From contig NZ_JAFBBY010000001.1 in NCBI RefSeq assembly GCF_016907515.1, positions 4,774,001 through 4,838,000 on the forward strand: a DNA stretch of 64,000 nucleotides. The letters are read 5' to 3'. Within the stretch, counting starts at the first letter, position 1; every line of letters starts with the position of its first letter. Below are positions 31,818 to 39,200 of this stretch, piece by piece. The position numbers were made by a program, and so were the translations under genes. This DNA comes from Nocardioides nitrophenolicus (GTDB taxonomy: Bacteria; Actinomycetota; Actinomycetes; Propionibacteriales; Nocardioidaceae). The notes under the pieces are model-generated. The model searched no databases and was not told where the DNA came from. It was given only the letters and a program-made list of their open reading frames with translations.

Positions 31818-33242
31818 GTGAGCACCGCGCTGCCCGACGCCATGGCCACCGCCGCCGCGGTCCGCAGCGGCGAGACCACCGCGCGCGAGGTGGTCGAGGA
31901 GAGCATCCGCCGGATCGAGCGGCTCGACCCGCGGCTCAACGCGATGGTCGGCACCCGGTTCGACGAGGCGTTGGCCGAGGTCGACGCCGGACTGCCCGAC
32001 GGCCCGTTGACCGGGGTCCCGGTGGTCGTCAAGTCGCTCGCCGCCGACGTGGCGGGGCTGCCCACGACGGGCGGCAGCCGCCTGTGGGCCGACGACGTCG
32101 CCACCGCGGACAGCGAGCTCGTGCGGCGCTACAAGGCCGCGGGAATGGTGGTCCTCGGCACCACCAACACCCCCGAGCTCGGCAAGAACGCGAGCACCGA
32201 GCCGGTCCTGCACGGCGCCTGCCACAACCCCTGGTCGCTCGACCACTCCACCGGCGGATCCAGCGGTGGGTCCGCCGCGGCGGTCGCGGCCGGCCTGGTG
32301 CCCGTCGCCCACGGCAACGACGGCGGCGGCTCGATCCGGATCCCGGCGGCGGTCTGCGGCCTGTTCGGGCTCAAGCCGAGCCGCGGCCTGATCCCCGGGG
32401 CGCCGTACGCCTCGACGATCTCCTCGCCGACCAGCGTCCACGGCGCGCTCACCACCACCGTCCGCGACTCCGCCCTGATGCTCGACGTCTCGGCCGGGCG
32501 CGCTGCGGGGCAGGCGACCTTCGCGGCGACCGCACCCGCCGGGGGCTACCTCGGCTGCGTCGAGCGGGACCCGGGCCGGCTGCGGATCGGGCTCGCCACG
32601 GTGGTTCCCGACGGGCCCGCGGTCGACCCCGCGGGGGTGGTTGCCGCCCGTCGTACGGCGGACCTGCTGAGCGATCTCGGACACCAGGTGGTCGAGATCG
32701 CCCTCCCGGTCGCCTATCCCGACTTCGCCCGCCACTCCGGCGTGGTCATGGGCGCCAACCTGGTCGCGCACGTCGACGACCGGCTCGCCGAGCTCGGGCG
32801 GGGGCTGCGCGACGACGACATCGAGCCGTTCACGCGCGTCATGTACGACCGCTACTCGTCGCTGCCGATGGCCGACCTGCTGCGCGCGCTCGAAGGCTTC
32901 GAGCAGGTCGGCTTCGCGACGGCGGCGCTCTTCACCGGCCCCGACGCGCTGGACGTCGTACTGACTCCGATGCTGTGCCTGCGGACGCCGAGGCTGGGGG
33001 TGCTCGACACGACCACCCCGGAGGTGATGTACACCCTCGCGCCCGGCATGGCGGGATTCACGAGCCTGGTCAACGTCACCGGCGGGTCGGCGATGTCGGT
33101 GCCCGCCGGGTTCGACGCCGACGGGCTGCCGCTGGGCGCGCACTTCTTCACCGACCTCGGCGGCGAGGCGCTGCTGCTGTCGCTGGCCGGCCAGCTCGAG
33201 CGGGCCGCACCCTGGCCGCGGCACGCGCCGCTGGCCGGCTGA
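31818..33242 (+). CDS. Amidase-signature hydrolase
   Basis: A 474-residue amidase-signature enzyme with the Ser-cisSer-Lys triad: K72 (VVVKSLAAD), S148 (TGGSSGGSAAA) and nucleophile S172 (GGGSIRIPA). It starts at GTG 31818, 4 bp after the ABC ATPase stop, and is therefore likely co-transcribed with the uptake system. The family cleaves C-N amide bonds. One attractive role is deconjugation of amide-linked (glyco- or tauro-) bile acids after uptake, but no sequence feature fixes substrate; simple amides are equally possible. No signal peptide, so it acts in the cytoplasm. Confidence 0.88.
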   Translation: MSTALPDAMATAAAVRSGETTAREVVEESIRRIERLDPRLNAMVGTRFDEALAEVDAGLPDGPLTGVPVVVKSLAADVAGLPTTGGSRLWADDVATADSELVRRYKAAGMVVLGTTNTPELGKNASTEPVLHGACHNPWSLDHSTGGSSGGSAAAVAAGLVPVAHGNDGGGSIRIPAAVCGLFGLKPSRGLIPGAPYASTISSPTSVHGALTTTVRDSALMLDVSAGRAAGQATFAATAPAGGYLGCVERDPGRLRIGLATVVPDGPAVDPAGVVAARRTADLLSDLGHQVVEIALPVAYPDFARHSGVVMGANLVAHVDDRLAELGRGLRDDDIEPFTRVMYDRYSSLPMADLLRALEGFEQVGFATAALFTGPDALDVVLTPMLCLRTPRLGVLDTTTPEVMYTLAPGMAGFTSLVNVTGGSAMSVPAGFDADGLPLGAHFFTDLGGEALLLSLAGQLERAAPWPRHAPLAG

Positions 33243-33264
33243 GCCGCGTCGACAGCCCGCGGCG

Positions 33265-33981
33265 GTGGAGCTGATCGTCGTCGCCGGTGTGGCGGTCGTG
33301 GTCTTCGTGGTGGCCGCGCTGGTCCAGGCGGTGACCGGATTCGGGTCCGCGCTGGCCGCCGTACCCGGTCTGCTGCTGGTCGCCGACCCGGCGCACGCGG
33401 TGGTGGCCGCGACCGTGGTCAGCCTGGTGCTGACGGCCGGCGTGGCCGTGCGGGAGCGACCGTACGTCGACCGGCGCGACGCCGTGGTGCTGACCGTCGC
33501 CGGGGTCGTCGGGATGCCCGGGGGACTGGTCGTGCTGAGTGTCGTCGACGAGGGGCCGCTGGCGGCTGGTATCGCCGCGGCGATGCTGGTGATGGTCGCC
33601 CTGCTGGCGACCGGACTCCGGGTCGACGGGCGTGGCCTGCCCTTGGCCGGCGTCGTCAGCGGGGGCCTCCTGACGTCGACCGGGATGAACGGGCCGCCGC
33701 TGGTGACGGCGCTCGTCGACCGGGAGCCGCGGCGCTACCGGGCCACCCTGCAGGCGGTCTTCGCCGGGCAGGACGCCGTCGCGGTGGTCGCCTTCGCGGC
33801 GCTCGGACACATCGACGCCGATGTGCTGATGCTGGCGCTCGGCGGTGTCGCCGGGCTGCCGCTCGGGTGGCGCGTCGGCGACGCGATCTTCGACCGGGTG
33901 TCCCCGGAGCGGCTACGGCCGCTCGTCATCGGCACGCTCGTCGCCTCGGCGGTCGCCGTCCTGGCGACCACCGTCGCGTGA
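33265..33981 (+). CDS. TauE/SafE-family membrane exporter
   Basis: A 238-residue protein with two internally related halves of hydrophobic segments; VQAVTGFGSALAAVPGLLLV at the N-terminus and TSTGMNGPPLVTALVDREP in the second half are the family marks. Relatives export sulfite or sulfoacetate or move other organic anions, notably in taurine metabolism. Placed last in the ABC-amidase unit, it could remove a sulfonate released from a conjugate (inference). GTG start 22 bp after the amidase. Ends 15 bp before a convergent gene. Confidence 0.78.
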   Translation: MELIVVAGVAVVVFVVAALVQAVTGFGSALAAVPGLLLVADPAHAVVAATVVSLVLTAGVAVRERPYVDRRDAVVLTVAGVVGMPGGLVVLSVVDEGPLAAGIAAAMLVMVALLATGLRVDGRGLPLAGVVSGGLLTSTGMNGPPLVTALVDREPRRYRATLQAVFAGQDAVAVVAFAALGHIDADVLMLALGGVAGLPLGWRVGDAIFDRVSPERLRPLVIGTLVASAVAVLATTVA

Positions 33982-33996
33982 GCGTCGGGGCGTGCG

Positions 33997-34920
33997 TCAG
34001 CCGTTGATCGTCTCGACGCCGGTGGTGTCCAGCTTCGCGACGCTGTACGCGGCGTACGTCTGGTGCGGCGAGCGGGCCTCGAAGTACGGCGTCAGCCGCG
34101 CGTCGAGCTCGCCGACGCTGAAGGTGCCGTCGGCGGCGACGAAGGTGCTCTCGACGGTGGGCGCGGCCATCAGCGCGACTATGTCGCCGTATACGACGAA
34201 GACCTGGCCGCTGATGCGCTCGGCGGCGGGGGAGGCGAGGTAGCCGACGAAGGACGCGACCCGCTCCGGCGCGAGGATGTCGAGCCGCTGGGTGTCGCCG
34301 TCCTCCGCGAAGACGGCGGAGGTCATCGCGGTGCGGGCGCGCGGGCAGATCGCGTTGGCGGTGACGCCGTACCGCTCCAGGCCGCGGGACGTCGACAGGG
34401 TCAGCGCCACGATGCCCGCCTTGGCGGCGGCGTAGTTCGACTGCCCGGCGGCGCCGTACAGGAACGCCTCGGAGGCCGTGTTGACGAACCGGCCGAACAC
34501 CGGCCCGCCGGCGGACTTCGACGCCGAGCGGAAGTACCCGGCGGCGGCGCGGGAGACGGCGGCGTGGCCCTTGAGGTGGACCCGGACGACGTCGTCCCAC
34601 TGCTGCTCGGTCATGTTGAAGAGCATGGTGTCGCGGGTGATGCCGGCGTTGTTGACGACGACGTCGAGGCCGCCGAAGGTGTCGACGGCGGCGTCGACGA
34701 GCTGCTCGCCCATGCTCCAGCTGCCGACGTCCCCCTTGACGGCGACCGCCCGGCGTCCGAGCGCCTCGACCTCGGCGACCACCGCGTCGGCGGCGTCCCC
34801 CATGTCGTTGACGACGATGTTCGCGCCCTGGGCGGCGAGCGCCAGTGCCTCGGCGCGGCCGAGCCCGGCGCCCGCGCCGGTGACGATCGCCGTACGACCG
34901 GTGAGGTCGGTGTTGCCCAC
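33997..34920 (-). CDS. hsd4A: Steroid beta-hydroxyacyl-CoA / 17-beta-hydroxysteroid dehydrogenase, Hsd4A-like
   Basis: A 307-residue SDR of the long MFE2/Hsd4A kind (family about 304, longer than classical SDRs): TDLTGRTAIVTGAGAGLGRAEAL, NIVVNDMGDAADAVVAE, NNAGITRDTMLFNMTEQQWD, VNTASEAFLYG with YAAAKAGI, ANAICPRARTAMT and the extra C-terminal arm (GQVFVVYGDIVALMAAPTVE). Hsd4A/ChsB1 (Rv3502c) oxidises the beta-hydroxyacyl-CoA of the steroid side chain and 17-beta-hydroxyls. GTG at 34920 is preceded by AAGGAGCAAGTC. Motif site f lies upstream. Confidence 0.86.
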   Translation of the reverse strand: MGNTDLTGRTAIVTGAGAGLGRAEALALAAQGANIVVNDMGDAADAVVAEVEALGRRAVAVKGDVGSWSMGEQLVDAAVDTFGGLDVVVNNAGITRDTMLFNMTEQQWDDVVRVHLKGHAAVSRAAAGYFRSASKSAGGPVFGRFVNTASEAFLYGAAGQSNYAAAKAGIVALTLSTSRGLERYGVTANAICPRARTAMTSAVFAEDGDTQRLDILAPERVASFVGYLASPAAERISGQVFVVYGDIVALMAAPTVESTFVAADGTFSVGELDARLTPYFEARSPHQTYAAYSVAKLDTTGVETING

Positions 34921-34998
34921 GACTTGCTCCTTCGGTTGGTCCTGCCCCTGTCGGCGTGGTGACCCTAGGAACGCCGGCCGTGGCTCCGCGAGCGCCAC

Positions 34999-35015
34999 TC
35001 CCGCTCACCGGGTGG
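34999..35015. promoter_or_regulatory. Motif site f: TCCCGCTCACCGGGTGG
   Basis: In the 208-bp gap between divergent hsd4A-like (start 34920) and SDR (start 35129) genes. A weaker copy (TTTCCGCTGAGCAGGAC, 35034-35050) follows 35 bp later, so each divergent gene may have its own site. Confidence 0.58.
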
Positions 35016-35128
35016 TGCCACGCCGGCGGCTGCTTTCCGCTGAGCAGGACCGCGCTCCGGACGACCGGGCCGCCGCCAGCATCATGACCGCGGGACCGCG
35101 CCGTGCGGTCCGGATCGAGGAGGCAGGA

Positions 35129-35890
35129 ATGGGTTCGCTGACGGGACGGGTCGCACTGGTGACGGGGGCCGGCCAGGGTGTCGGCCAGGGGATCGCCCTG
35201 GCACTCGCCACCGAGGGCGCCGACATCGCGGTGGTCGGCCGCACCGCGGCCAAGCTCGACACGACGTGCGCGCTGGTCCGCGAGCGCGGGGTGAGGGCCG
35301 AGCCCTTCGTCTGCGACATCGTCGACACCGCGACCATCCCGGCCACGGTCGCCGAGGTCGTCGCCACCCTGGGCGGCGTCGACATCCTGGTCAACAACGC
35401 CTACTCCGGTGCCTACGGTCCGCTGCTCGCCCTCGACGACGCTGCCGTCGAGCGCAGCTTCGCCTCCGGCCCGTTCGCCACCCTGGCCTTCATGAAGGCC
35501 TGCCACCCCCACTTCGTCGCCCGCGGCGGCGGCCACATCGTCAACCTGGTCACCTCCGCGATGGTGCGCTGGGACCCCACGACGTACGGCGTCTATGCGG
35601 CCGCCAAGCAGGCCGTGCGCTCCCTGACCCGCACCGCCGCGGTCGAGTGGGCCCGCGACGGCATCCGCGCCAACAGCATCGCCCCGCACGCCCTCTCGCC
35701 GGGCCTGAAGCGGTGGACCGAGACGAACCCCGAGGAGGCGGCCGAGTTCGTCGCCGCCATCCCCGCCGGCCGGATCGGGGACTGCGAGGACGACATCGGC
35801 CGGGCCGTCGTCGCCCTCGTCGGCAGCGACCTGCGCTACCTCACCGGCGCCACCATCCCCCTCGACGGCGGGCAGGCGTTCTTCGGCTGA
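35129..35890 (+). CDS. Short-chain dehydrogenase/reductase
   Basis: A 253-residue SDR: LVTGAGQGVGQGIALALA, VCDIVDTATIP, VNNAYSGAYGPL, NLVTSAMVRWDPTTYGVYAAAKQAV (Ser, Tyr-x3-Lys) and a standard C-terminus GATIPLDGGQAFFG. GAGGAGGCAGGA precedes the ATG. It stands alone, divergent from the hsd4A-like gene, with motif sites between. Likely a hydroxysteroid or hydroxyacyl-CoA dehydrogenase; substrate not determinable. Its TGA stop begins repeat array D (TGACCCGGCAGAAGCTGG). Confidence 0.82.
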   Translation: MGSLTGRVALVTGAGQGVGQGIALALATEGADIAVVGRTAAKLDTTCALVRERGVRAEPFVCDIVDTATIPATVAEVVATLGGVDILVNNAYSGAYGPLLALDDAAVERSFASGPFATLAFMKACHPHFVARGGGHIVNLVTSAMVRWDPTTYGVYAAAKQAVRSLTRTAAVEWARDGIRANSIAPHALSPGLKRWTETNPEEAAEFVAAIPAGRIGDCEDDIGRAVVALVGSDLRYLTGATIPLDGGQAFFG

Positions 35891-36063
35891 CCCGGCAGAA
35901 GCTGGCTCGGGATTTCGGCCGACCCGGCAGAAAGTCCCGCCGGAATCCCACCGACCCGGCAGAAAGTTGCCCGCTGAGCGACTACTTTCTGCCGGGTCGG
36001 CCGGTTCTGCGAGCTACTTTCTGCCGGGTCGGCGCGAAATCCGGGCCAGTTTCTGCCGGGTCG
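35887..36063. repeat. Repeat array D: 3 forward + 3 inverted 32-bp units
   Basis: Forward units begin at 35887, 35919 and 35951; inverted units at 35983, 36015 and 36047, a constant 32-bp step. It fills the junction between the convergent SDR (stop 35888-35890, within the first unit) and flavoenzyme gene (stop 36066-36068). The outer units share the tail CTGGCTCSGGATTTCGG-like sequence with the first unit of array A, showing that arrays A and D are copies. Confidence 0.95.
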
Positions 36064-36065
36064 CG

Positions 36066-38183
36066 CTAGAGGGTGCGGCAGGCCCGCCAGGCGGAGTGGA
36101 TCGCGCCCTGGAGGTAGCCGACCTCGGCGGCGTCGCCGACGACGTGCACGTCGAGGCCGCGGGCACGGAGGGAGTCGGCGAGGGGAGCGCCGGGCTCGAC
36201 GTACGACGCCACGACGACCAGGTCCGCGGGGACCCGGGCCAGCTCGTCGCCGACCAGGTAGTGCACCTCGGACGCGGTGATCTCGACGAGCTCGGCGTCG
36301 CGGTGGATGGTGACGCCGTGCTCGGTGGCCTGGCGTACGGCGGTCCAGCGGCGCGGGACGGCCATCGGGAGGCCGGCCTGGGCACCCTGCTCGAGCACGG
36401 TGACGCTCTTGCGGCGCTCGGCGAGGAACTCGGCGAGCTCGAGGCCGACGAGCGAGCCGCCGACCACGACGACGTCCTTGCCGATCGGGAGCACCTTGCG
36501 GGTCAGGTCGCGGATCCGCTCGGGGTCGCGGGTCAGCCCGCTCATCCGGCCGGCCGCACCGAGCAGGCGCAGGGTCCGGCTGCCGGAGCCGCCCTCACCG
36601 GTGATCAGTCCGCGCAGCGTGTCGCCGGTGTGCACGTGGGGGAGGTCGGCGCCGGGCACGGGCGGCAGGCCGCGCCGGGCGCCCGTCGCGACGACGACGG
36701 CGTCGGGGGAGAGCGCCGCGACGGCGTCGGCGTCCACCTGCTCGCCCAGCCGTACGTCGACACCGAGCCGCTCGACCTCGTGCTGGAGCCACTCCAGCAG
36801 CGGTCCGTTGGCGGGAGTCGTCAGCTGGGAGAACCAGGCCGAGCCACCGAGCCGGTCGCCCTTCTCGACGAGGGTGACCCGGTGCCCGCGCTCGGCCGCG
36901 ACGCGCGCCGCCTCCAGGCCGCCGGGCCCGCCGCCGACGACGACGACATGACGGCGTGAGGCGATGGTGGGGAAGGGCAGCAGGGTCTCGTCGCCGAGGG
37001 CCGGGTTCACCGCGCACACCGGTACGCCGTCCCAGAAGTTCTGCTCGACGCACACGTAGCAGTTGATGCAGGGGCGCACCGAGGCCGCGCGCCCGTCGCG
37101 GATCTTGCCGACCAGCTCGGGATCGGCGAGCAGCTGTCGTCCCATCGCCACGAAGTCCGCGCCCCCGCTGGCGATCAGCTCCTCGCCGAGGGCGGGCAGC
37201 ACCCGGCCCACGGCGATGACCGGGATCGAGACGGCGTCCTTCACCGCGCGGGCCAGCTCGGCGTACGCGCCCACCTGGTTCGGCAGCGGGCCGTCGGTGA
37301 AGTCCCGGAAGGGGTTGCGCGCCCAGCCGGTGACGTGGATGGCGTCCGCGCCGGCCGCCTCGAACAGCCGCGAAGCCGCCACGGCCTCCTCGGTCGTGAG
37401 GGCGCCGTCGTCGCCGTACTCCTTGCCCGCGACGCGGACGAGGATCGCCAGGCCGTCGCCGACCTCCTCCCGCACCGCGCGGATCACGTCGCAGGCGAGG
37501 CGGGCCCGGTTCTCGAGCGACCCGCCCCAGGCGTCGGTACGACGGTTGTCGGCCCGGCTCAGGAAGCTCCCGAGCACGTACCCGTGCGCGCAGTGGATCT
37601 CGATCGCGTCGGCGCCTGCTTGCCGCACGCGCCGGGCGGCGGCGGCGAACTGCCCGACGAGCCAGGCGATGTCCTCCTCGGTCGCCTCGCGGTAGGTCGG
37701 CGTCCTCCCCTCGGAGACGGCGGTGGCCATCGCGCCGAGCTCGGTCGGGGTGTTGTCGCGCAGCGCGGTCAGGTCGCGCTCGCCGACCGGGATCGACGGG
37801 ACGAAGAGCGGACGGCCGTCGGCGGTGTCGACCTTGGCGATCTTGCCGTGGTGGGTGGCCTGGACGCAGAGCTTGGCGCCGGCGGCGTGAACCGCGTCGG
37901 CGAGTGCGGTGAGTCCGGGGATGAACCGGTCGTCGGAGAGGCCGGGCTCCTTGCGGCTGGTCGCGCCGACGGGATACGCGACCGCGGCCGCGGAGGTGAT
38001 GATGAGGCCGGTCCCACCGGCCGCACGGCTGGCGTAGTGGGCGATGTCGCCGTCGTCGATGACGCCGTCGTGGCACAGGTTCATGTCCATCGCGGGCATG
38101 ACGACGCGGTTGGCGAGGCGCATCGGACCGATCGTCCCAGGGGCCAGCAGGTGCTCGTAGGTGGCGGTTCGCGAGGTGTGCAC
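36066..38183 (-). CDS. Old-yellow-enzyme / FadH-like iron-sulfur flavoenzyme (BaiCD-like)
   Basis: A 705-residue protein with an N-terminal FMN TIM barrel (LLAPGTIGPMRLANRVVMPA, IEIHCAHGYVLGSFLSRADNRR in parts), a four-cysteine [4Fe-4S] segment CINCYVCVEQ...VPVC near residue 350, and a C-terminal FAD/NAD(P)H part (VVVGGGPGGLEAARVAAERG, VVVVGGSLVGLELAEFL). This is the layout of 2,4-dienoyl-CoA reductase and of BaiCD/BaiH, which act on the delta4 bond of 3-oxo-bile-acid CoA esters. In this locus it could reduce or isomerise a ring-A enone or a dienoyl-CoA (inference). GTG at 38183 gives the family start. Motif site g lies upstream. Confidence 0.84.
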   Translation of the reverse strand: MHTSRTATYEHLLAPGTIGPMRLANRVVMPAMDMNLCHDGVIDDGDIAHYASRAAGGTGLIITSAAAVAYPVGATSRKEPGLSDDRFIPGLTALADAVHAAGAKLCVQATHHGKIAKVDTADGRPLFVPSIPVGERDLTALRDNTPTELGAMATAVSEGRTPTYREATEEDIAWLVGQFAAAARRVRQAGADAIEIHCAHGYVLGSFLSRADNRRTDAWGGSLENRARLACDVIRAVREEVGDGLAILVRVAGKEYGDDGALTTEEAVAASRLFEAAGADAIHVTGWARNPFRDFTDGPLPNQVGAYAELARAVKDAVSIPVIAVGRVLPALGEELIASGGADFVAMGRQLLADPELVGKIRDGRAASVRPCINCYVCVEQNFWDGVPVCAVNPALGDETLLPFPTIASRRHVVVVGGGPGGLEAARVAAERGHRVTLVEKGDRLGGSAWFSQLTTPANGPLLEWLQHEVERLGVDVRLGEQVDADAVAALSPDAVVVATGARRGLPPVPGADLPHVHTGDTLRGLITGEGGSGSRTLRLLGAAGRMSGLTRDPERIRDLTRKVLPIGKDVVVVGGSLVGLELAEFLAERRKSVTVLEQGAQAGLPMAVPRRWTAVRQATEHGVTIHRDAELVEITASEVHYLVGDELARVPADLVVVASYVEPGAPLADSLRARGLDVHVVGDAAEVGYLQGAIHSAWRACRTL

Positions 38184-38225
38184 GCGCGCAGCCTGCCGCG
38201 CCCGGCCGCACGGGGCGCGCCGGTC

Positions 38226-38242
38226 TCCCGCACACCGGAAAG
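38226..38242. promoter_or_regulatory. Motif site g: TCCCGCACACCGGAAAG
   Basis: Lies 43 bp upstream of the minus-strand flavoenzyme start. One position departs from the consensus (CACACC for CTSACC). A KstR2-type palindrome for the divergent iclR gene is 50 bp further on. Confidence 0.52.
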
Positions 38243-38291
38243 GTCCGTCGCAGATCCGCGAACGGGATCGGGCGAGGCTCTTCATTAACCA

Positions 38292-38305
38292 AGCAAGTGC
38301 TTGCT
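38292..38305. promoter_or_regulatory. KstR2-type operator AGCAAGTGCTTGCT
   Basis: A perfect palindrome around a central TG that fits the published KstR2 operator consensus AnCAAGnnCTTGnT at every fixed position. It is 30 bp before the iclR-type ATG at 38336, a position suited to repression. A kstR2 gene is present at 41984-42562. Confidence 0.8.
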
Positions 38306-38335
38306 AAAGTGCCGGAACTCGAGCAGGAGGTGGCG

Positions 38336-39124
38336 ATGAGCACGTCGGGCGGAGTCCTCGAGAGGGCCGATCGGGAGCGGGCCGAGGAGCGTCCGCTGTC
38401 GATGGTCGAGCGGATGACCACGATCATGGTCGCCTTCGGCGGGCCGTCGGCGCGGCTGTCCCTGGAGGACGTCCAGGAGGCGACCGGGCTCCCGAGGTCG
38501 ACCGCGCACCGGATCCTCAACCAGCTGATCGCCCTCGACTGGGTGCGGCACACGCCGGCCGGCTACGCGCTCGGCAGCCGGGCACTCGGCCTCGGCGGCA
38601 GCGACTCTCCCGAGATGGACCTGCGCGCAGCGGCGGCCGAGACGCTGCGCAGCCTGCACCTGGAGACCGGGCTGGTCGTCCACCTCGGAGTCCTGGAGGG
38701 CGCCGACGTCCGGATCCTCGACAAGCTCGGCGGCGCGTTCGCCGCTCGGGTTCCCACCCGGGTCGGCGTACGGCTGCCGGCGGCGCGGGCCCTGGTGGGC
38801 CGGGCCCAGTTGGCGTTCCTTCCGCCCGAGGACGTCGACGCACTCGTGGCCGCCCAGCAGGCGCATGCCCCGGACCGGCCGCGGGTCGACCTCGCCGCGC
38901 TGCACCGGGAGCTGGGCCGGGTCCGGGCCCGGGCGGGCGTCGTCCTCGACCGCGGGCGCAACCACCTGCGGCTCGGCTGCGTCGCGGCACCGATCATCGG
39001 CCGCGACGGCCCCTGTGGCGGAATCTCGCTCGTCGGCGGGGCGCAGATCGACGTCGACAAGCTGGCCCCGGTGGTCGTGCGCGCGACCCGGGTCATCGCC
39101 CACCGGCTGGCGACCTTCCGCTGA
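38336..39124 (+). CDS. IclR-family transcriptional regulator
   Basis: A 262-residue IclR protein: MVERMTTIMVAFGGP, LSLEDVQEATGLPRSTAHRIL, YALGSRALGLGG in the winged helix; VRILDKLGGAFAARVPTRVG and GCVAAPIIG...GGISLVGG in the effector domain. It is a paralogue of the regulator at 12653, without that protein's C-terminal extension. The ATG at 38336 has an ideal AGGAGG six bases upstream, so it is preferred over the in-frame TTG at 38297. A KstR2-type operator precedes it. The kstD paralogue follows 76 bp later and may be co-transcribed. Confidence 0.88.
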   Translation: MSTSGGVLERADRERAEERPLSMVERMTTIMVAFGGPSARLSLEDVQEATGLPRSTAHRILNQLIALDWVRHTPAGYALGSRALGLGGSDSPEMDLRAAAAETLRSLHLETGLVVHLGVLEGADVRILDKLGGAFAARVPTRVGVRLPAARALVGRAQLAFLPPEDVDALVAAQQAHAPDRPRVDLAALHRELGRVRARAGVVLDRGRNHLRLGCVAAPIIGRDGPCGGISLVGGAQIDVDKLAPVVVRATRVIAHRLATFR

Positions 39125-39200
39125 TCGGGAGCCGCACCGACGCCGTCGCGACGCCGCCGCCAAGGTGGTCCGGCACGTTCCCCGACTCAGGAGGCGCCCG

